A model generated the notes under the pieces. The model ran no database searches and was not told the origin of the DNA. It saw only the letters and a program-made list of their open reading frames with translations. Below, piece after piece: positions 33,101-45,861 of a DNA stretch of 64,000 bases; the first letter of the stretch is position 1, and every line of letters starts with the position of its first letter. Both the position numbers and the translations under genes were made by a program. The stretch comes from Norana najaformis (taxonomy: Eukaryota; Annelida; Clitellata; Crassiclitellata; Hormogastridae): positions 1,922,001 through 1,986,000 of the forward strand of contig OZ029928.1 of assembly GCA_964023275.1 (NCBI GenBank). The letters run 5' to 3'.

Positions 33101-36100
33101 TTGTATCACATTGTCAGCTAACAATATTCAAGTTTACGACGTACTTCGTGTCTTTTATGCAAATGTTGACAGGGTCTGGTGGTTGTTGGAGGATTTGGTA
33201 ACGTTTTCAGTTTGTGCTCGCAATCGGGTCGATTGAACTGGGCTGAGTAGGTTACATCGAATTTTTTAATATAATTTAACGACTCGCAGGGAAATGTAAT
33301 TTACAAGTACAACTGAATAAAGACAATTTATGAAACCTCTTAGATTGCGGTCCTACTTCTAGATTACTTTACATACTAAAGCAGATCTCTGAGAACTGAA
33401 GTTTAAAAAAATCAGATATCCGACAATCTCTTACAGTCTTTAGTTTGGTGTTGAAACCTTATCTACAAATATGATGAGCGACTGGTGGCAATCTGCGTAT
33501 TTGCGTGAGTGGCCTTCAAAAATACTGCTAATATATAATAACTTAATGCAATTTACTTAATGTTCCTATTCAAACAGGAAAGGCCTACACATAGGCTACA
33601 AAAGAGCATAACTGACCATATATGCTTATTTTAGTTGGAGTCCTGATCCTACAGTTCGACACACCGTCTGGGGATTTGCATTCGGTTTTTCAACTACTTG
33701 GTTGGGCATCTATGGCTTCTCCCAGGCCGGTATACAACGGTACTCCGCCACAAAGACCCAGTCACAAGCCAAATTGTGAGTAAAACTATTATTTTTAGCT
33801 TTATTGCCTTAAGTACGTACTGCATCTTCAGAAAGTAGGTATCGACTTATCATGCATGTACTCATGTTGGGAAATCAAGAAACTTTGAAAATGATCGAAT
33901 AGCCAAAACGAATAGTCAAATTATTGAATAGCAATATAAATATATTGTAAATAGCCAACAGAAGCTCCTGACTATTTGAGCATTCACCCTTTGTGACGAA
34001 AGCAAATTCATCAAAGTTGAAAGTGTGATTGCACATATCTGTATGCGAGTCATCATCATCAATAATCATAATAATCGTTAACAACAACACCATCACCAGC
34101 GTCACCATCACCATGACCATCTCCACCATCACAGTAACCACCGCCAACGCCATCAATTGCTGCTGCGCCACCATCATCAATGTGTTCTTCGTCTTTGTTG
34201 TAATCGTTTTGAATGAGACCCAGAATTACGCATTGTTACTTATAGAGCAGTTTTTCTGAATCTGCCTGGCTTTTACGTTTTGCACATGATCGTATGTCTC
34301 ACTGGACTCATCGTTGTTTCCTATTATGCTTCAATCGGCTGCGACCCATTGGCCAATCACGAAATCGGAAACACCAACCAGGTTCATTTATGTCTAACAT
34401 CTTCATGAATCTCCCTATTCAAGCGAATACATTCATGTACAATGCATTTTAAATGTTGATTTGATAGTAGTAGTAGTAGTAGTAGTAGTGGTAGTAGTAG
34501 TGGTAGTAGTAGTGGTAGTAGTAGTAGTAGTAGTAACAATACGACTACTAATAATGTAAAAACACAACCTGAAATGTGAAATCCGTATGATCGTTAATTG
34601 GTAGAAAAACTTGGTAGCTAAGGTCATTTCAGCTGAAGCATAGACGCCACAGCAGTAGTATTATAAAACCGGTCATCCTTTCAGTGTTGATTAAATGGCT
34701 TTAAAAGGACGATTTGTGGATTGATGAAGCCTGTTCAAATTATTAATTGATTAATTACTCACTCATTCGCAAATTCATATTTTGCAGTTGTTGCCTCGTT
34801 TCGTCTTGCATATGTTTGCCGACGCTCCTGGTTTTGCTGGACTTTTTCTGGCCACACTTTACGGAGGAGCTCTGAGGTATAGCATAGTCGATAGTTATAT
34901 TTTTAAACACTCATCGTCATTACCATTATTAATCTCATAACTGCAAGTTTATTATCTTAAATATCGTAATGCTATATTACATTCATAATCTTTTTCATCT
35001 TTCGCTCGTCGTCATTGCGAAACCTAGTTGCTCGAGTGTCCTCTTGGGTAGAGCCCTATAAAATTTCATGCTTTCTCGTTTGCTCGTATATGTAGTACAG
35101 TGTCTTCGTCGTTGAGTGGATCAGCTGCAAACTGTTGGGAAGATATTCTCCAGTGGAAACTGATGCACTGGACTGAATCAAGCAAAGCTCTGCTCAACAG
35201 ACTTCTAGGTTATTTGATCACTTCCATTAAACAAGCTTCTCGTTGTCAGCAGTACGTTAGATACATCGAACATCTTTGAATTTGTGCTAATTGCCCTGGC
35301 GTGTCCTCCTCTGCCCCCCCTCATCTGTCAGCCGCGGTCTTCACCTCTTATGTCCCCATCTGTCCTCTTATGTCGTCCTCTGCCATAATCCGTTACCCTC
35401 TGCCTTCATCTGTCCTAATCTGTATTATTTGCTCTATTTTGTCACTTGTCCCCTTCCGCCAGCTTTTGCTCTTCCACCCAATCATATTTTTTTTTGTTTT
35501 TACAATCAATATTAGTAATAGTAGTAATAGTAGTAATAATAATAATAACAATAATAATAAATTACAAAGCTATAAAAACTGGGGTTATCGAACTATACCT
35601 TATCTTACCTTAGCCATGTTTGTTTTGTGTTACACTTGTTTTATCTTTTCTTGCCTCAGATTATGAGTACTTAACAAATAATTGTAATGGTATTGTTTGG
35701 CATTGCTGCCACCGGACTGGCTTTCATAGCATCTATCATTCCTGGTCCCATTTCTCAGGTAGGATATGCTCATCGTCAGCATCTTTTTATCTAATCATGA
35801 TGCTAAACTAACGCACTAGACATTTAGGCCAAACAATCATGTATATACGTAATTTTTCTTGCACTTATATAGCGCATTTCAATAAGCCCACAAAGGCTCT
35901 GCAACATGATTATAAAGCAGTTCGAAAAAGGTGCTTCTTAAGATAATCGTTTAAGGTCTCTTGAGTTGTTTGGCGACGAATAATTCAAATTTTCAGCGGA
36001 AAGTTGTTCCGGAAGGACGTCTTAAGGCATAAGGAAACAGGGTGTGTCCGAGCTGTCTTACGGGAGCGCAGGACTATCAGATCGGCACGAAACAAAAACG

Positions 36101-39100
36101 CAGAGTTGATTGACCGGACTGCATCGAAACAGGAGTAAGAAGATCTCTGATGTATCTTGGGACCGATCCGACTTTCGAGGCCGTCCTATGATAAGGATGT
36201 TGAATTTAAACAGACAAGTGTTCTAATACTACCTTAGGAATAGTAACTACAGCGGTCTGTTTCAAACTTTTATTTCAAATCAGGTCAGTTTTACATTTTC
36301 TACTTGCTTCGGTGCTACCTTGAACATAGTTGCGAAATAAAAGTTTAGAGCTCTAGCTTGGATTTTCGATAATTTAGGCCCTTTTTTTCATCCGTAGATC
36401 ACAATGGCGCTGGGTGGTGCCATAATGGGTCCTATTTATGGCCTATTAATCCTGGGAGGTATAAACCGGCATGCCAACTGGAAAGTAGGTTTGATATACA
36501 CATTATTTTTTTAGCTAATGATCTCTTTTTAAAAACAATTACCTAATATTAGAAACTATAGATATGGTCACCTTTATATAACAAAAATCATGACCGTAGA
36601 ATCACATCTCTGCTTTGGCTCAATAAAACAATAAAACAATCCTCATTGTAACTGTCAACTCGCATTTCTTCGTCGCCAAACAGCACTGTCGTGCGAATCA
36701 CAGGGGCCAATCCAAACAAAATCGGCGAGACATGTTGGGTCGAATCATTTTTGAGAGATAATTCAAAAGTCAACCAGGTAAAATGGTTAATGGCTACGAT
36801 GGATTCATGTCTGGAGTTGGGAAAAACAAGATGATGAGTCTGGCTTAAAGACGAAGTGTTTTGATGGCTTGTACAAACCATGCCATGCACAGGTTTGCCA
36901 CTGTTCTTAAAATTTTCAAGTGCTTCGTGGAATAAGGCTTTTCATTTGTGCCATCTCTGGAAACTTTTCCAACCTATCAGAAGAACAGTGAAAATTGTTC
37001 ACTTCTCATCACAGCACATTGCACTGTATGACGCTTTGCCTTATCACACCAAATATTATCACATGTCGAAGATTGTATCACACTATATAGCACCCTGCGT
37101 CATATCCCATTTAAGCTAATCACACTAGACCTATTTGACTAGCAGCTTGTACTTGCTTCAGGGAGCACTGATTGGCGGGATTACGAGCCTTATCGGTAGC
37201 TTCTGGTTGACCGTTGGATCTTTCACGCTGAAGAAAAGACATCCGACTCTACCTCCGCTCAGCATCGATGGATGCATGGCACCTAGCAATCTCACCCTTC
37301 TAAACTATGACGACACCAACTCCAGCTCCATTTTCCACTTCCTCGAAGAATCTCCGATTAACGCAACGACGACGTACTTCCGTCCACGGATAAATGAAAC
37401 AATTGGGGTAACATCACTAGGCCGCAACTAGGCCGCAATATTTTGTTCAACTATTGCCAAGTCTCATGACGCAATTCATAGTTCCTCTTAAAGGACGCTC
37501 GAGTTTGTGTTATCTGGTGAGGTCACTTAAGGTAAAGCATAGTAAAGCAAGGCAATATAAGGTATGATAAAGGAAGAAAAGGAAAGAATGATTTAGGTAT
37601 TAGGCCATAGGGTTGATATTTTTCACTGCCGCCCTCAAATTCGTGATTCTAGGGTTGAAAACCTTTCTACAGCTAGTGTAGTGTTTTTTATTAATACAAA
37701 ATTCGAAATCCCAAAACATAAATTAATTGGGAATCTCTGAATGTTATATATATTAATCGTAATCTCGAGATTTCTACAGTCTGTGTAAGTTCAAGGTGAC
37801 AACTGTCGATATTGGCTTCTGGTGAGCTCTGACATCGGCTTCATCTATCTAACCTTACGCTACCGTAACTAAACACATAATATAAATATGGGTTATATGT
37901 GTCGTGCATGTGTGGATGTTGGTGTAGTGTGTGCACAGTCCCTGGCAGCGAATGCAATCCAACAATCAGACAACATTCATTAGTGGTCAGATGACTCGAC
38001 AACAAGCTATGAATTTTAAAAGACGTTCCCGGAGAATAGAAAAGAAATAAAATAGTGTAACAAGTGCGGTTCCAGTGTTAAAATACCCGCAGGGTTTCGT
38101 GAGGGCAGATTGGAACTAATCTACAACATATTTTGTTAATAGGTTCCGCTGCATGGATTAGAAAAATTCTATTCCATTTCGTACATCTGGTACAACTTAT
38201 TGTGGATTCTAGTCACTCTCTTCATTGGTTCCATAACGTCTTCTCTGCTCAGTAAGATATGAACGACGACTCTCCGCATTTTGCTTAACAATCACTTCGA
38301 GAAGTAACTTGGAAGAATGTCAACCTTTAGACCAGTTTTTGTGCCATATGGGTTGCAACACTTTCAGCAAGTCACACGGCATTACATAAATATTGTTGCT
38401 AGCATTATTACAGTTTTATTCTATTATAGTTATTTTATAATATTCATTTATTATTCTATTTAAGTCTATGTAAAAAGTAATATTAATTTGTTATATGAGT
38501 TCCCCAATTTCCTAATACTTAGTTCACTACATCAACATAGGCTTATACATTGTTACTGTACATCCTCGTGGCACAGTTATTAAGAATAGCTGAAGGTCTA
38601 TAGTTGTGAAATAAAAAAACTCAAACTTTAAATCCATTTTTGAATTAGTTGCATAAACAAATATACCTGATTCATAGGCTCCATCTGGCAATATTTTTGC
38701 ACCATCTGATCTTAAGGATTATAATTGGAAGAATTTCAGTCACATCACTAAGAATGACTGAGTAGATAAATGTGTTCCTCATGTGTGTTTCTTGCTAAGG
38801 AGACCGGTCGCTAGAAGAGAAACTGGACGAGAAACTACTGATAAATTTTAGACAATGTTTCCGATGCCGAGTCGACTCAGAGTCAGAATTAGTATGAAAT
38901 AATATTATAATATTAATAAGAATTATAATTATATCATTAATAATATTGGTCAGACTTTCCTCACGGCGCTGGGACAGAGCCTCAGCAATATCTCAGGCAT
39001 ACAGGAGACTACATATCTTTCTTAACACTTGGTATCGACAATTATACGCTTCAATGCTTCAGGTGCTTATGCTTTTCTGCAGCCAGATGCTTCACCTGTT

Positions 39101-39908
39101 CTCCAATAGGTTTTTAAATCCCGAGGGATATGTACCTCGCGGCAAAAAAAAAAAAAAATAATAATAATGCATAACCGTAATCGTAAACTCGAAATTTCTA
39201 AAGCGCTACTTAGAAGTTAAGCGCTTGGCACCAGCTTATTCACAAGCACTGTCATGTCAAGTCAGTGGGGTTGTCCAAAGCCCGGTTGCCAGAACACCAG
39301 AGGGAAAAAGGGAAAGGAACTGTTAGGGTGTATTGTGTTTAAGTTGAGAGAAATCGGAAGGCAGCGGATTCGATGTATACTTATACATACTCATATTATC
39401 AGTCCTACAAATAATACAATCTGATTTTTCACCAAATCCAGTAACAATAAAGCCAATGGAGCATGCTTAAAATTTTGTGCCGACCTGTATGTCATTGGTT
39501 TTGTTGATCGCCAATTCATATCCATAATTCGTGGAGAAGGCTGAACTATCCATAAGTTTAGAGGTTCAGTCCTGGACTAAATAAATACGATTTGCAACAA
39601 AAACGGTATGATTTTTCAGATACAGTATTACGTTTTGTGTTTACGGCTCATAATTTCTACTTTGGGCAATATTAACATTAGTAAATTATAAGAGCTAAAT
39701 AGTTTAATTAGAGCTTCTGATTATTACTGAACAGGTTCCAGTTCGAGCTGAAAAGGACGAAAAAGCGGAAGACCTGGTCCAGCCATGGCTTAAGACAACA
39801 CCAGAAGATACACCGTTTGAACCTAAAAGAATAAAGGGACATACGAATGGCATGGAAAACGGAAAGGCAGAACTATCGGTCATGAATATCGAGATGCATA
39901 AATTATAG
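30160..39908 (+). CDS. SLC5-family sodium/solute cotransporter (monocarboxylate/multivitamin type), spliced
   Basis: I assembled 15 coding exons with GT-AG borders: 30160-30495, 31032-31100, 31595-31646, 31928-31995, 32389-32469, 33173-33246, 33635-33775, 34246-34381, 34788-34876, 35096-35208, 35660-35758, 36398-36484, 37162-37407, 38143-38251, 39742-39908. The product is about 621 residues, the SLC5A8/SLC5A6 size, with a multi-pass plasma-membrane fold. Motifs are GVYHSLTGGRQKTTSEFIMA, YMGTAMYAPSAAL, GGMRAVIWTDVFQ, GIYGFSQAGIQRYSA, TVSSSLSGSAANCWED, and a cytoplasmic tail from RAEKDEKAEDLVQPW. It would import small anions with Na+. A likely 5' UTR exon ends at 30041 (donor GTAAGA) and joins at 30147. 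All phases agree except exon 11, which is one base too long (99 where 98 would fit), so the printed sequence has one frame break. Substrate uncertain. Confidence 0.85.
32955..33060 (-). repeat. Dispersed repeat R2, copy 2
   Basis: Reverse complement shares CTTGCTCATAGTCCCTACAC and neighbouring sequence with 7290-7400. It lies within intron 5 of the transporter gene. Confidence 0.55.
34051..34185 (+). repeat. Imperfect CAT/CAC triplet repeat
   Basis: CATCATCACC-type triplets, much interrupted, in intron 7 of the transporter gene. Confidence 0.75.
34464..34535 (+). repeat. TAG/GTA triplet microsatellite
   Basis: About 24 units of GTAGTA with regular TGG interruptions, in intron 8 of the transporter gene. 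Confidence 0.9.
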
Positions 39909-40830
39909 TCTCAATCGGATACCTATAATACGACTACTAACAATACTGACACTACACCTTACGAAAATAAACGTAAATATCAGTTACTATTTAACTTAGA
40001 GAAGTCGTCAGATTAAGTCACAATAGCGTTCTAATTTGCTGCTGGCGTGTCACGTGCGGAGCGAAGTTCTGGCTAAGGAAAACAGTAATAGTGAATTGAA
40101 TAGTGAATAGCGATAGTCAGTTGGAAATGTAGGTCGCTGAAGTCGACGAAAGTTGTTTTCGTTTTAAAGAAACGTTTTCTCTGGCTGAACTTTGTTATCG
40201 TCGTAAGTTGCATTGTTACTCGGTCTGCTGTGTGTTGAACGTTTCATGCTGTTAATCTTAGACGAATGTATTGGAATTGACAGTATAATCATATTGATTT
40301 TCTGTAAGTGGTATCTGGTAAAACTATTCTCTTAATAATGGGAATAGTAGCTTCAGCTCGAGTTTGCAAGCGCCTGAAGTCTGTATAATTTGACAGTGGT
40401 CTCACAGGTTCTGGTCGGGAGCGCCCCTGGTGAGTATATTCTTGAAGTGGCGCTTTATAAATGTCAGATTACAATTACACTTACAAATTACAACATAAAG
40501 GATCGAGTAATTGCCTTCGTCGGTAAGCAATACCTTTATTTTTGGAGAGACTAAACCTCCAAGAGGGAAGAGCCAAAATACACCTATAGCTTGAAATCTG
40601 TTGCAATGTTCATCACTGATGCTAACTTCTTTATAAGTCATGGTTATCTGAGACGGCCAATGCAGTTATTCACGTCGCGCCATAGAAATGACCGCATGAG
40701 CTGCTGCCCACATGTCTCACTTATATAATTGAGGATTCACAGTTTCGCAGATTAAGTAAGCGACCATTCTGTTGGTTCTCATAAATCAGAGAAATCAACC
40801 GAAAGCATTTGACACAAACATCTTTGCAGT
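35290..40830 (+). repeat. Segmental duplication, downstream (complete) copy
   Basis: 35290-36720 and 39390-40830 are the partners of 24024-25620 and 25790-27200. The stretch between them (36720-39390), with two coding exons, is missing from the upstream copy. Confidence 0.7.
39165..39255 (-). repeat. Dispersed repeat R1, copy 2
   Basis: Reverse complement of the R1 motif string (CACCAGCTTATTCACAAGCA on plus), next to a 13-base A-run at 39145-39158. In the last intron of the transporter gene. Confidence 0.65.
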
Positions 40831-42699
40831 CTTACTAGATTAATACACGAGCATATATAATCGACAGACACGCACAACTAACGGCAACTGAAAATACAAC
40901 GAATCACAAAACTATTTTTAACAGTTTAGGTTTAACAACAGTGCAGGTTTAAGATAAAACGATGTGCTGTATGTCATCAATTTTATCTCTGCAAGTTTTG
41001 TGCCTTCTTATCGTACCCTCAATAATTCTCAAGCATCACACTTTTTAGCATTCTCTCGTTTTCTATCATCTGGGTGCAAAAAGGCCCAGTTTTCCTCCGA
41101 TGAGGAACAAAGTAGTGTGATGCAATGTATGCCTAATGAAAAACCAAACATATAAATGTGTGTATGCATGTAGGCATGTATGTAAGTATGTGCATGTCTG
41201 TATGTATCTGTGTAGTGTTCCTTAATGATGTCAGACTCAGAGACATTCCCAGTATTTTTTCTAAGTTGTGTGCCTCATTTGTTTAGTAACTCAGAGTAAT
41301 ATTCACTTATTAATTATTTATTTATTATAAAAGGACTTATTACGCGCAAGTTCAACAATTCTGAATCGGAGGCCCTTTTGCCTGTTCCCCAGGGGGCCGA
41401 GATGGAGTTATGCGAAAGCTAGAGTCAAGTATTTTATCTTGATGAGTGATATAAATGTTGAAAACGATTTCGAAGGCGTGCGTTTTATGGTTGACGATTC
41501 CAAATACGAGAGCACAGCAGTTGAAAGCACATGATCCTACATTTGTCCTGAACCTCTTCTGTTCTAGCAACAAGCCTTTATTCAGAATGACGCAACAGTC
41601 TATTAGGCCACTATGGTGCTAGCAATACACACATAAATGATGGAAAGCTGCTGTTCTTAACTCTAAGGGTCAAGCATGCAATCTTAAATGTATACGCCAT
41701 CGTACAGGAAGTCAGTGAAGTTCACGAAGGCGATCTAACGCATTTGATGAGGATGAAGAAAATATAATAACCCTAGAAAGAGAGTTTTGAACCCTCTGAA
41801 CCTTTCTGAGATTAAAGAGTATATACCATTTAACATCGCATTTGCATAGTCTAATCGATAACTAACAAGTGCACAAGCAGTCGTCGAATAGGTTTCAGGC
41901 TGTGCCGAATTCATATTCTCTCTGAATTCATAACGTATAAGTCCACTTTTCCGCTTGTCACTCCCTTCGTGTATCCGTTTATTCGTTCCGGTGCCCAAAG
42001 AGCCTCTTCGGGTGTTGGCTTGAGACATCTCTCGAGCTCTTCTTCTGTTTTCCCTTTCATTTCAGTTTGAACATGAACCTGTCCAGTAATAATCAGAAGC
42101 TCTAATTAAACTGTTTTGCATAAATATTTAGCCAACGTTATTTTATCCAATGCAGAAACTATTATTACCCTAAGCACAAAGTGTAATTTAGTTAAAAAAT
42201 GGAATCTTTGGAAAATTATACAAATTCTTGTTGTAAATCGTATTTACTTTGCTAAAGGTTCGAATCACGGATTAAACTGAATTTATGGATAGTTCAACCT
42301 GCTCTACGAATTATTATTACTACTACTACTACCACCACCACCACTACTACTACTACTACATTATTTTATATTAACAGGCTCCATATTTTACCCACCATAT
42401 TGTACTTGTCAGAGGAATATTTTTCGTGCGTTGATTCTGACTTTGAGTCGGTTCTGCATCGAAAACACTTCCTAAAATTTATCAGTAGTTTCTCCTCCAC
42501 TTTCTCTTCTAGCGACCGGTCTCCTGTCAAGAAAGAAACAAAGAACTATTTCATTTGCCTTTCTCAATCTCAATTTCAGCGGCTCGGAACATAAACCCGA
42601 CAGAGCCCTGAAGCTCAGAAGTTGCGATGTTGGCGGCCGCCACCGGAGACGTAGGAATAACGGGGAAACTTCCCAGAGATTTCGCACTAAGGCCAAAGT
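40831..42699. other. Intergenic, microsatellites, no gene
   Basis: Contains a TATG-type run (about 41158-41215) and a CTA/CCA triplet run (42305-42362). No recognisable coding region. Confidence 0.5.
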
Positions 42700-43870
42700 G
42701 ACAGATTTCGGGAGTTCCGCGGGCCATGTAACCGGCCAGCATCGGTCTACATTGAGTACTGTAGAGGAAAGTGAAACAAGTGACCGTGAGACACACGCGA
42801 AGATTTATAAAAAGCGTATGGAAAAGACGCCTATTACTCAGAAGAGAAACGAAAAGGCGAACGAACGAGGGATACGAATTAAACTTGCAAAATATGATGA
42901 AAAAAACGGCGGCTGCCGCATTTTTGGCGAAGTTCGAAGTATATGCTCGTTGTAACGCATGGAGTGATTAAAAGAAAGCAGACCAGTTGATGTGTGCGTT
43001 GACAGGGCCCGCATCTCAACTGTTGTGGGATATGGGTGCACACCAAAATGTGACATGGCAAGAACTTGTTGAAAGGCTTAAAGCCAGGTATAGAAGAACA
43101 GACCAGGTTTTATCGAATGGAGCTACGTACTTACAGACAGGCTCCGGGAGAAAGCTTGAGCAGTGTAGTGCAAGAAATAAGGAGGCTGATGTCTTTGGTC
43201 TACCCAGGACCGATAAGTGATATCATTGAAACGGTTGCATGTGACGCTTTCATTGATGCGCTCGCTAACCGAGACTTAGCACATAATGTGCGAGAGTGAG
43301 AGAGAAAGAACCGGCTAATCTTGAGGCTGAGTAGAAGCACCTGATTCGATTGGACGAGTACGGGCGATCCTCGGAAAAAACAAGCGAAACCGACCACAAG
43401 TATGGCTGAGTAGAAACTACTACAGAAGACCGGGAAACCAAAGTTGTCGACGAAGAACTGGATCGTCGCTTGGTGGTTCTTGAAGAGGAAATAAAGAATT
43501 TTACCAACGGGATCGGAAAGCTGGCATCAAAACCAGATTCAGGTCAAATATTGGGAAGTCCGCAGGAACGTTCGCCAAAGTTTGAGGAAGTTGTAACAAG
43601 GGGAAGCGGGCCCCTGGCAGTGTACAAGAGACCGTATGGGGCTGGACGTTGGAGAAACGCTGACGACGTCGTTTGCTATCAGTGTGGAAAAAAAGGGCCC
43701 ATGAAACGGTGGTGTGCGCAGAGAGCTGCCGGAAAAATGAAGAAACAGAGCCTAAAGAAGACGCTGGACCAGTCGAGGCAGGACTTCTGGTTCAGGAAAT
43801 TCACAGTTGGTGAAGTGTAGTGTGAGGAAAATCGGGAAGGCAGGAAACAGTGATGTCTCAGAGCTGCCAT
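42700..43870 (+). pseudogene. LTR-retrotransposon gag with damaged zinc knuckle
   Basis: Plus-strand blocks in several frames read as a Gypsy-type gag: FEVYARCNAWSD near 42930, MCALTGPASQLLWDMG at 42990, WQELVERLKARY near 43050, QAPGESLSSVVQEIRRLMSL near 43140 and ACDAFIDALANRDL near 43240. A charged region follows, then CYQCGKKGPMKRWC at 43675-43716. The last is a CCHC zinc knuckle whose His is replaced by Pro. Stops and frame changes near 42970, 43120, 43300 and 43410 inactivate it. Gag would package element RNA. No protease or RT of the same element follows directly, so the pol region is lost or replaced by the nested insertions to the right. Confidence 0.7.
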
Positions 43871-43885
43871 AGCTCAGGTTCACGA

Positions 43886-44206
43886 AAGAAGGCCACGTTA
43901 AGGTTGGTGACCTAGTGGATTAGACAGGTTCCCAGTAGGGCGGTGGTTCAGCGCTCTTGCACCAGTAATGAGGCTGTCGCTGGTGCGGTCGAAGAAGAGT
44001 AAGGGCACTGGGCGTAGGCCTATGGGCTGTAGGCTCACCCAGTTGTTGAGGCTCTCACCGTTTGCTGGCGTACGTGCATGGTTGCAGAGGTTCTCGGGTC
44101 TGGATTGAGTACTGGTCGGAGTAAGTCGTCCAGATGACCGAGGTTGTTCGCCCTATAACCGAGAGTATATTGGTTCCTTGCCTTCTAAGCGGATCTGAGT
44201 TGGAGA
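43886..44206 (+). repeat. Direct repeat A, left copy (tRNA-like head)
   Basis: About 320 bases closely similar to 46437-46758, same orientation. The start reads GGTGACCTAGTGGATTAGAC ... GGTGGTTCAGCGCTC, which resembles pol III A and B boxes of a tRNA-derived SINE (inference). The reading GKVKVGDLV is also possible in some frames but is not sustained. Confidence 0.65.
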
Positions 44207-44549
44207 TATTGGAATCGGAAAGTGAAATGTTGCTGTTTCTACGTTGTTTTAATCGGAAGAAACAAGGGCAAGTGCTGCGAGTTGCCAATTGTAATCAAGA
44301 GAGTGCTGTCAAAGTATCCAATCTGAGAATGAAAATCAGAAATGGAAACCTCGGAAAAAGACGAATTGATACGCTTGGGAAGAGCAGAAAATGAATCTTG
44401 AAACCCTACCGACATTCAAGAGAATCGCCTAAAGAAGAAGGCTGTCCGACGAAAGAAGACATGTTTTTCACAAGAGAACTTGACGCAACCGAGAGACAAC
44501 AAGAGTTCCTTCACAAGGACAATGTGATAACCGCTTAATTGCGGGGGTT

Positions 44550-44670
44550 ATACGAACTATTTTCGGAAAACGATTGTTGTGTTTCCTTTTGATGAGACTT
44601 TTCGTTTGAACTGTTTTACTTACGTGTGGTTACGATGTACGGTATTACGTACCGCTTAATTGCGGGGGTT
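44550..44670 (+). repeat. Direct repeat B, left copy, with duplicated 20-mer
   Basis: ATACGAACTATTTTCGG...GTACCGCTTA is similar (about two-thirds identical by eye) to 45862-45980, just past the RT frame. The 20-mer ACCGCTTAATTGCGGGGGTT occurs at 44530-44549 and exactly again at 44651-44670, 121 bases apart. Confidence 0.65.
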
Positions 44671-45860
44671 TATATGACTGGTAGAAGCACAGTGGACCAA
44701 TTATTTGTGGTTAGACAACTATCAGAGAAATATTTCGGAAGAAACAAAATCTTGTACAACAACTTTATTGACTTCAAACAGGCCTTTGATAGCGTGTGGC
44801 AGCAGGGGCCGTGGCGGGTGCTGAGAAGCTACGGGGTTCCGGAAGAACTGGTGGAGTTGCTGGAAGATCTGTACAGCAGGTCGCTTAGTGCAGTGAGGGT
44901 GGATGGGGAACTAACAGAATGGTTTAAGACGGAGGTGGGAGTAAGACAAGGCTGTGGACTGTCGCCGTTTCTATTCAACCTGCTGCTGGAGGCAGTTATG
45001 AGCCTCGCACTGAGATCTACCGAGGCCGGGGTCATGATGAATGGGCGGCTCATGAACAACCTACGCTTCGCAGATGACATAGATCTGGTCGCGGAGAAAC
45101 CGGCCCATCTTCAGGAGCTGACGGACAGAGTGGAAGAGAGCAGCAAAAGACTGGGCCTCAAAGTCAATGCGCAAAAGACCAAAACAATGACAATTGGGAA
45201 AAGGCAGGAGAACCTGGAGGTCAAACTGAAGAGTGGGACTCTGGAACAAGTGACAGAATTCGTATATCTGGGGAGCGTTATAACGGAGGACGGACGATGT
45301 ACAAGATACATCAGACGCAGGATTGGCTTGGCGTGCGCGATATTCGGCAGACTAAGCAAGATATGGAGAAGCAAAGAGATATCAATAAGAACTAAGAAAA
45401 AGCTATACGAATCATTTGTCATCCCATTGTTGCTGTACGGAGCAGAATGCTGGTGCCTGCGCAGGGAGGACGAGAGGAGACTGCTGGTGGCAGAAATGGC
45501 CTGGCTGAGGAGAATGCTGGGCAAAAGCAGGAGAGACAGGATCCGAAACGAGGTAATACGCAGGGAGCTCGGGCTGACAGATACAGTAGTAGACAGGGTC
45601 AGGAAAAAAGGCTCTCGAGGTTTGGGCATGTATCAAGAATGGACGACAGGAGACTTCCGGCTATGGCGATGTATAGTTATGTAGAAGGTACAAGAAGCCG
45701 TGGAAGACAACCAAAAACTTGGATGGATAACGTAAGGGAGGATCTGAAGGCGTGGAACATGGATATGAGAGAAGCGGTGGACAAAACCAGAGACAGAAGT
45801 GCCTGGAGACGACAAGTTGAGGCCTCATCGTTGGCCCGTTGGCCTGACGGAAGAGAATAA
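44665..45860 (+). pseudogene. RTE-like non-LTR reverse transcriptase, 5'-truncated
   Basis: From about 44671 the frame reads TGRSTVDQLFVVRQLSEKY, FIDFKQAFDSV, EVGVRQGCGLSPFLFNLLLE and LRFADDIDLV (catalytic Asp pair), then thumb LGLKVNAQKTKTM and YESFVIPLLLYGAECW. It is nearly intact to 45640. A one-base frame change moves the C-terminus to another frame, FGHVSRMDDRRLP to LARWPDGRE, stop at 45859. The motif set fits RTE-like retroposons. The endonuclease and first RT motifs are missing (5' truncation), so it cannot retrotranspose alone. The first 15 codons of the long ORF (44626 on) belong to the flanking repeat, not to RT. Few lesions suggest a younger insertion than its neighbours. Confidence 0.75.
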
Positions 45861-45861
45861 A

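Noticed and set aside
34433..34627. Poly-Thr ORF on the minus strand
   Set aside because: Product of the TAG triplet microsatellite.
38252..38262. TGA at 38260 as the only end of the transporter
   Set aside because: It overlaps a strong GTAAGA donor, and an in-phase last exon with a duplicated counterpart exists; kept only as a possible retained-intron isoform.
45111..45629. 172-codon minus-strand ORF opposite the RT
   Set aside because: Antisense of the RT coding region, Leu/Ser-rich, without domains.
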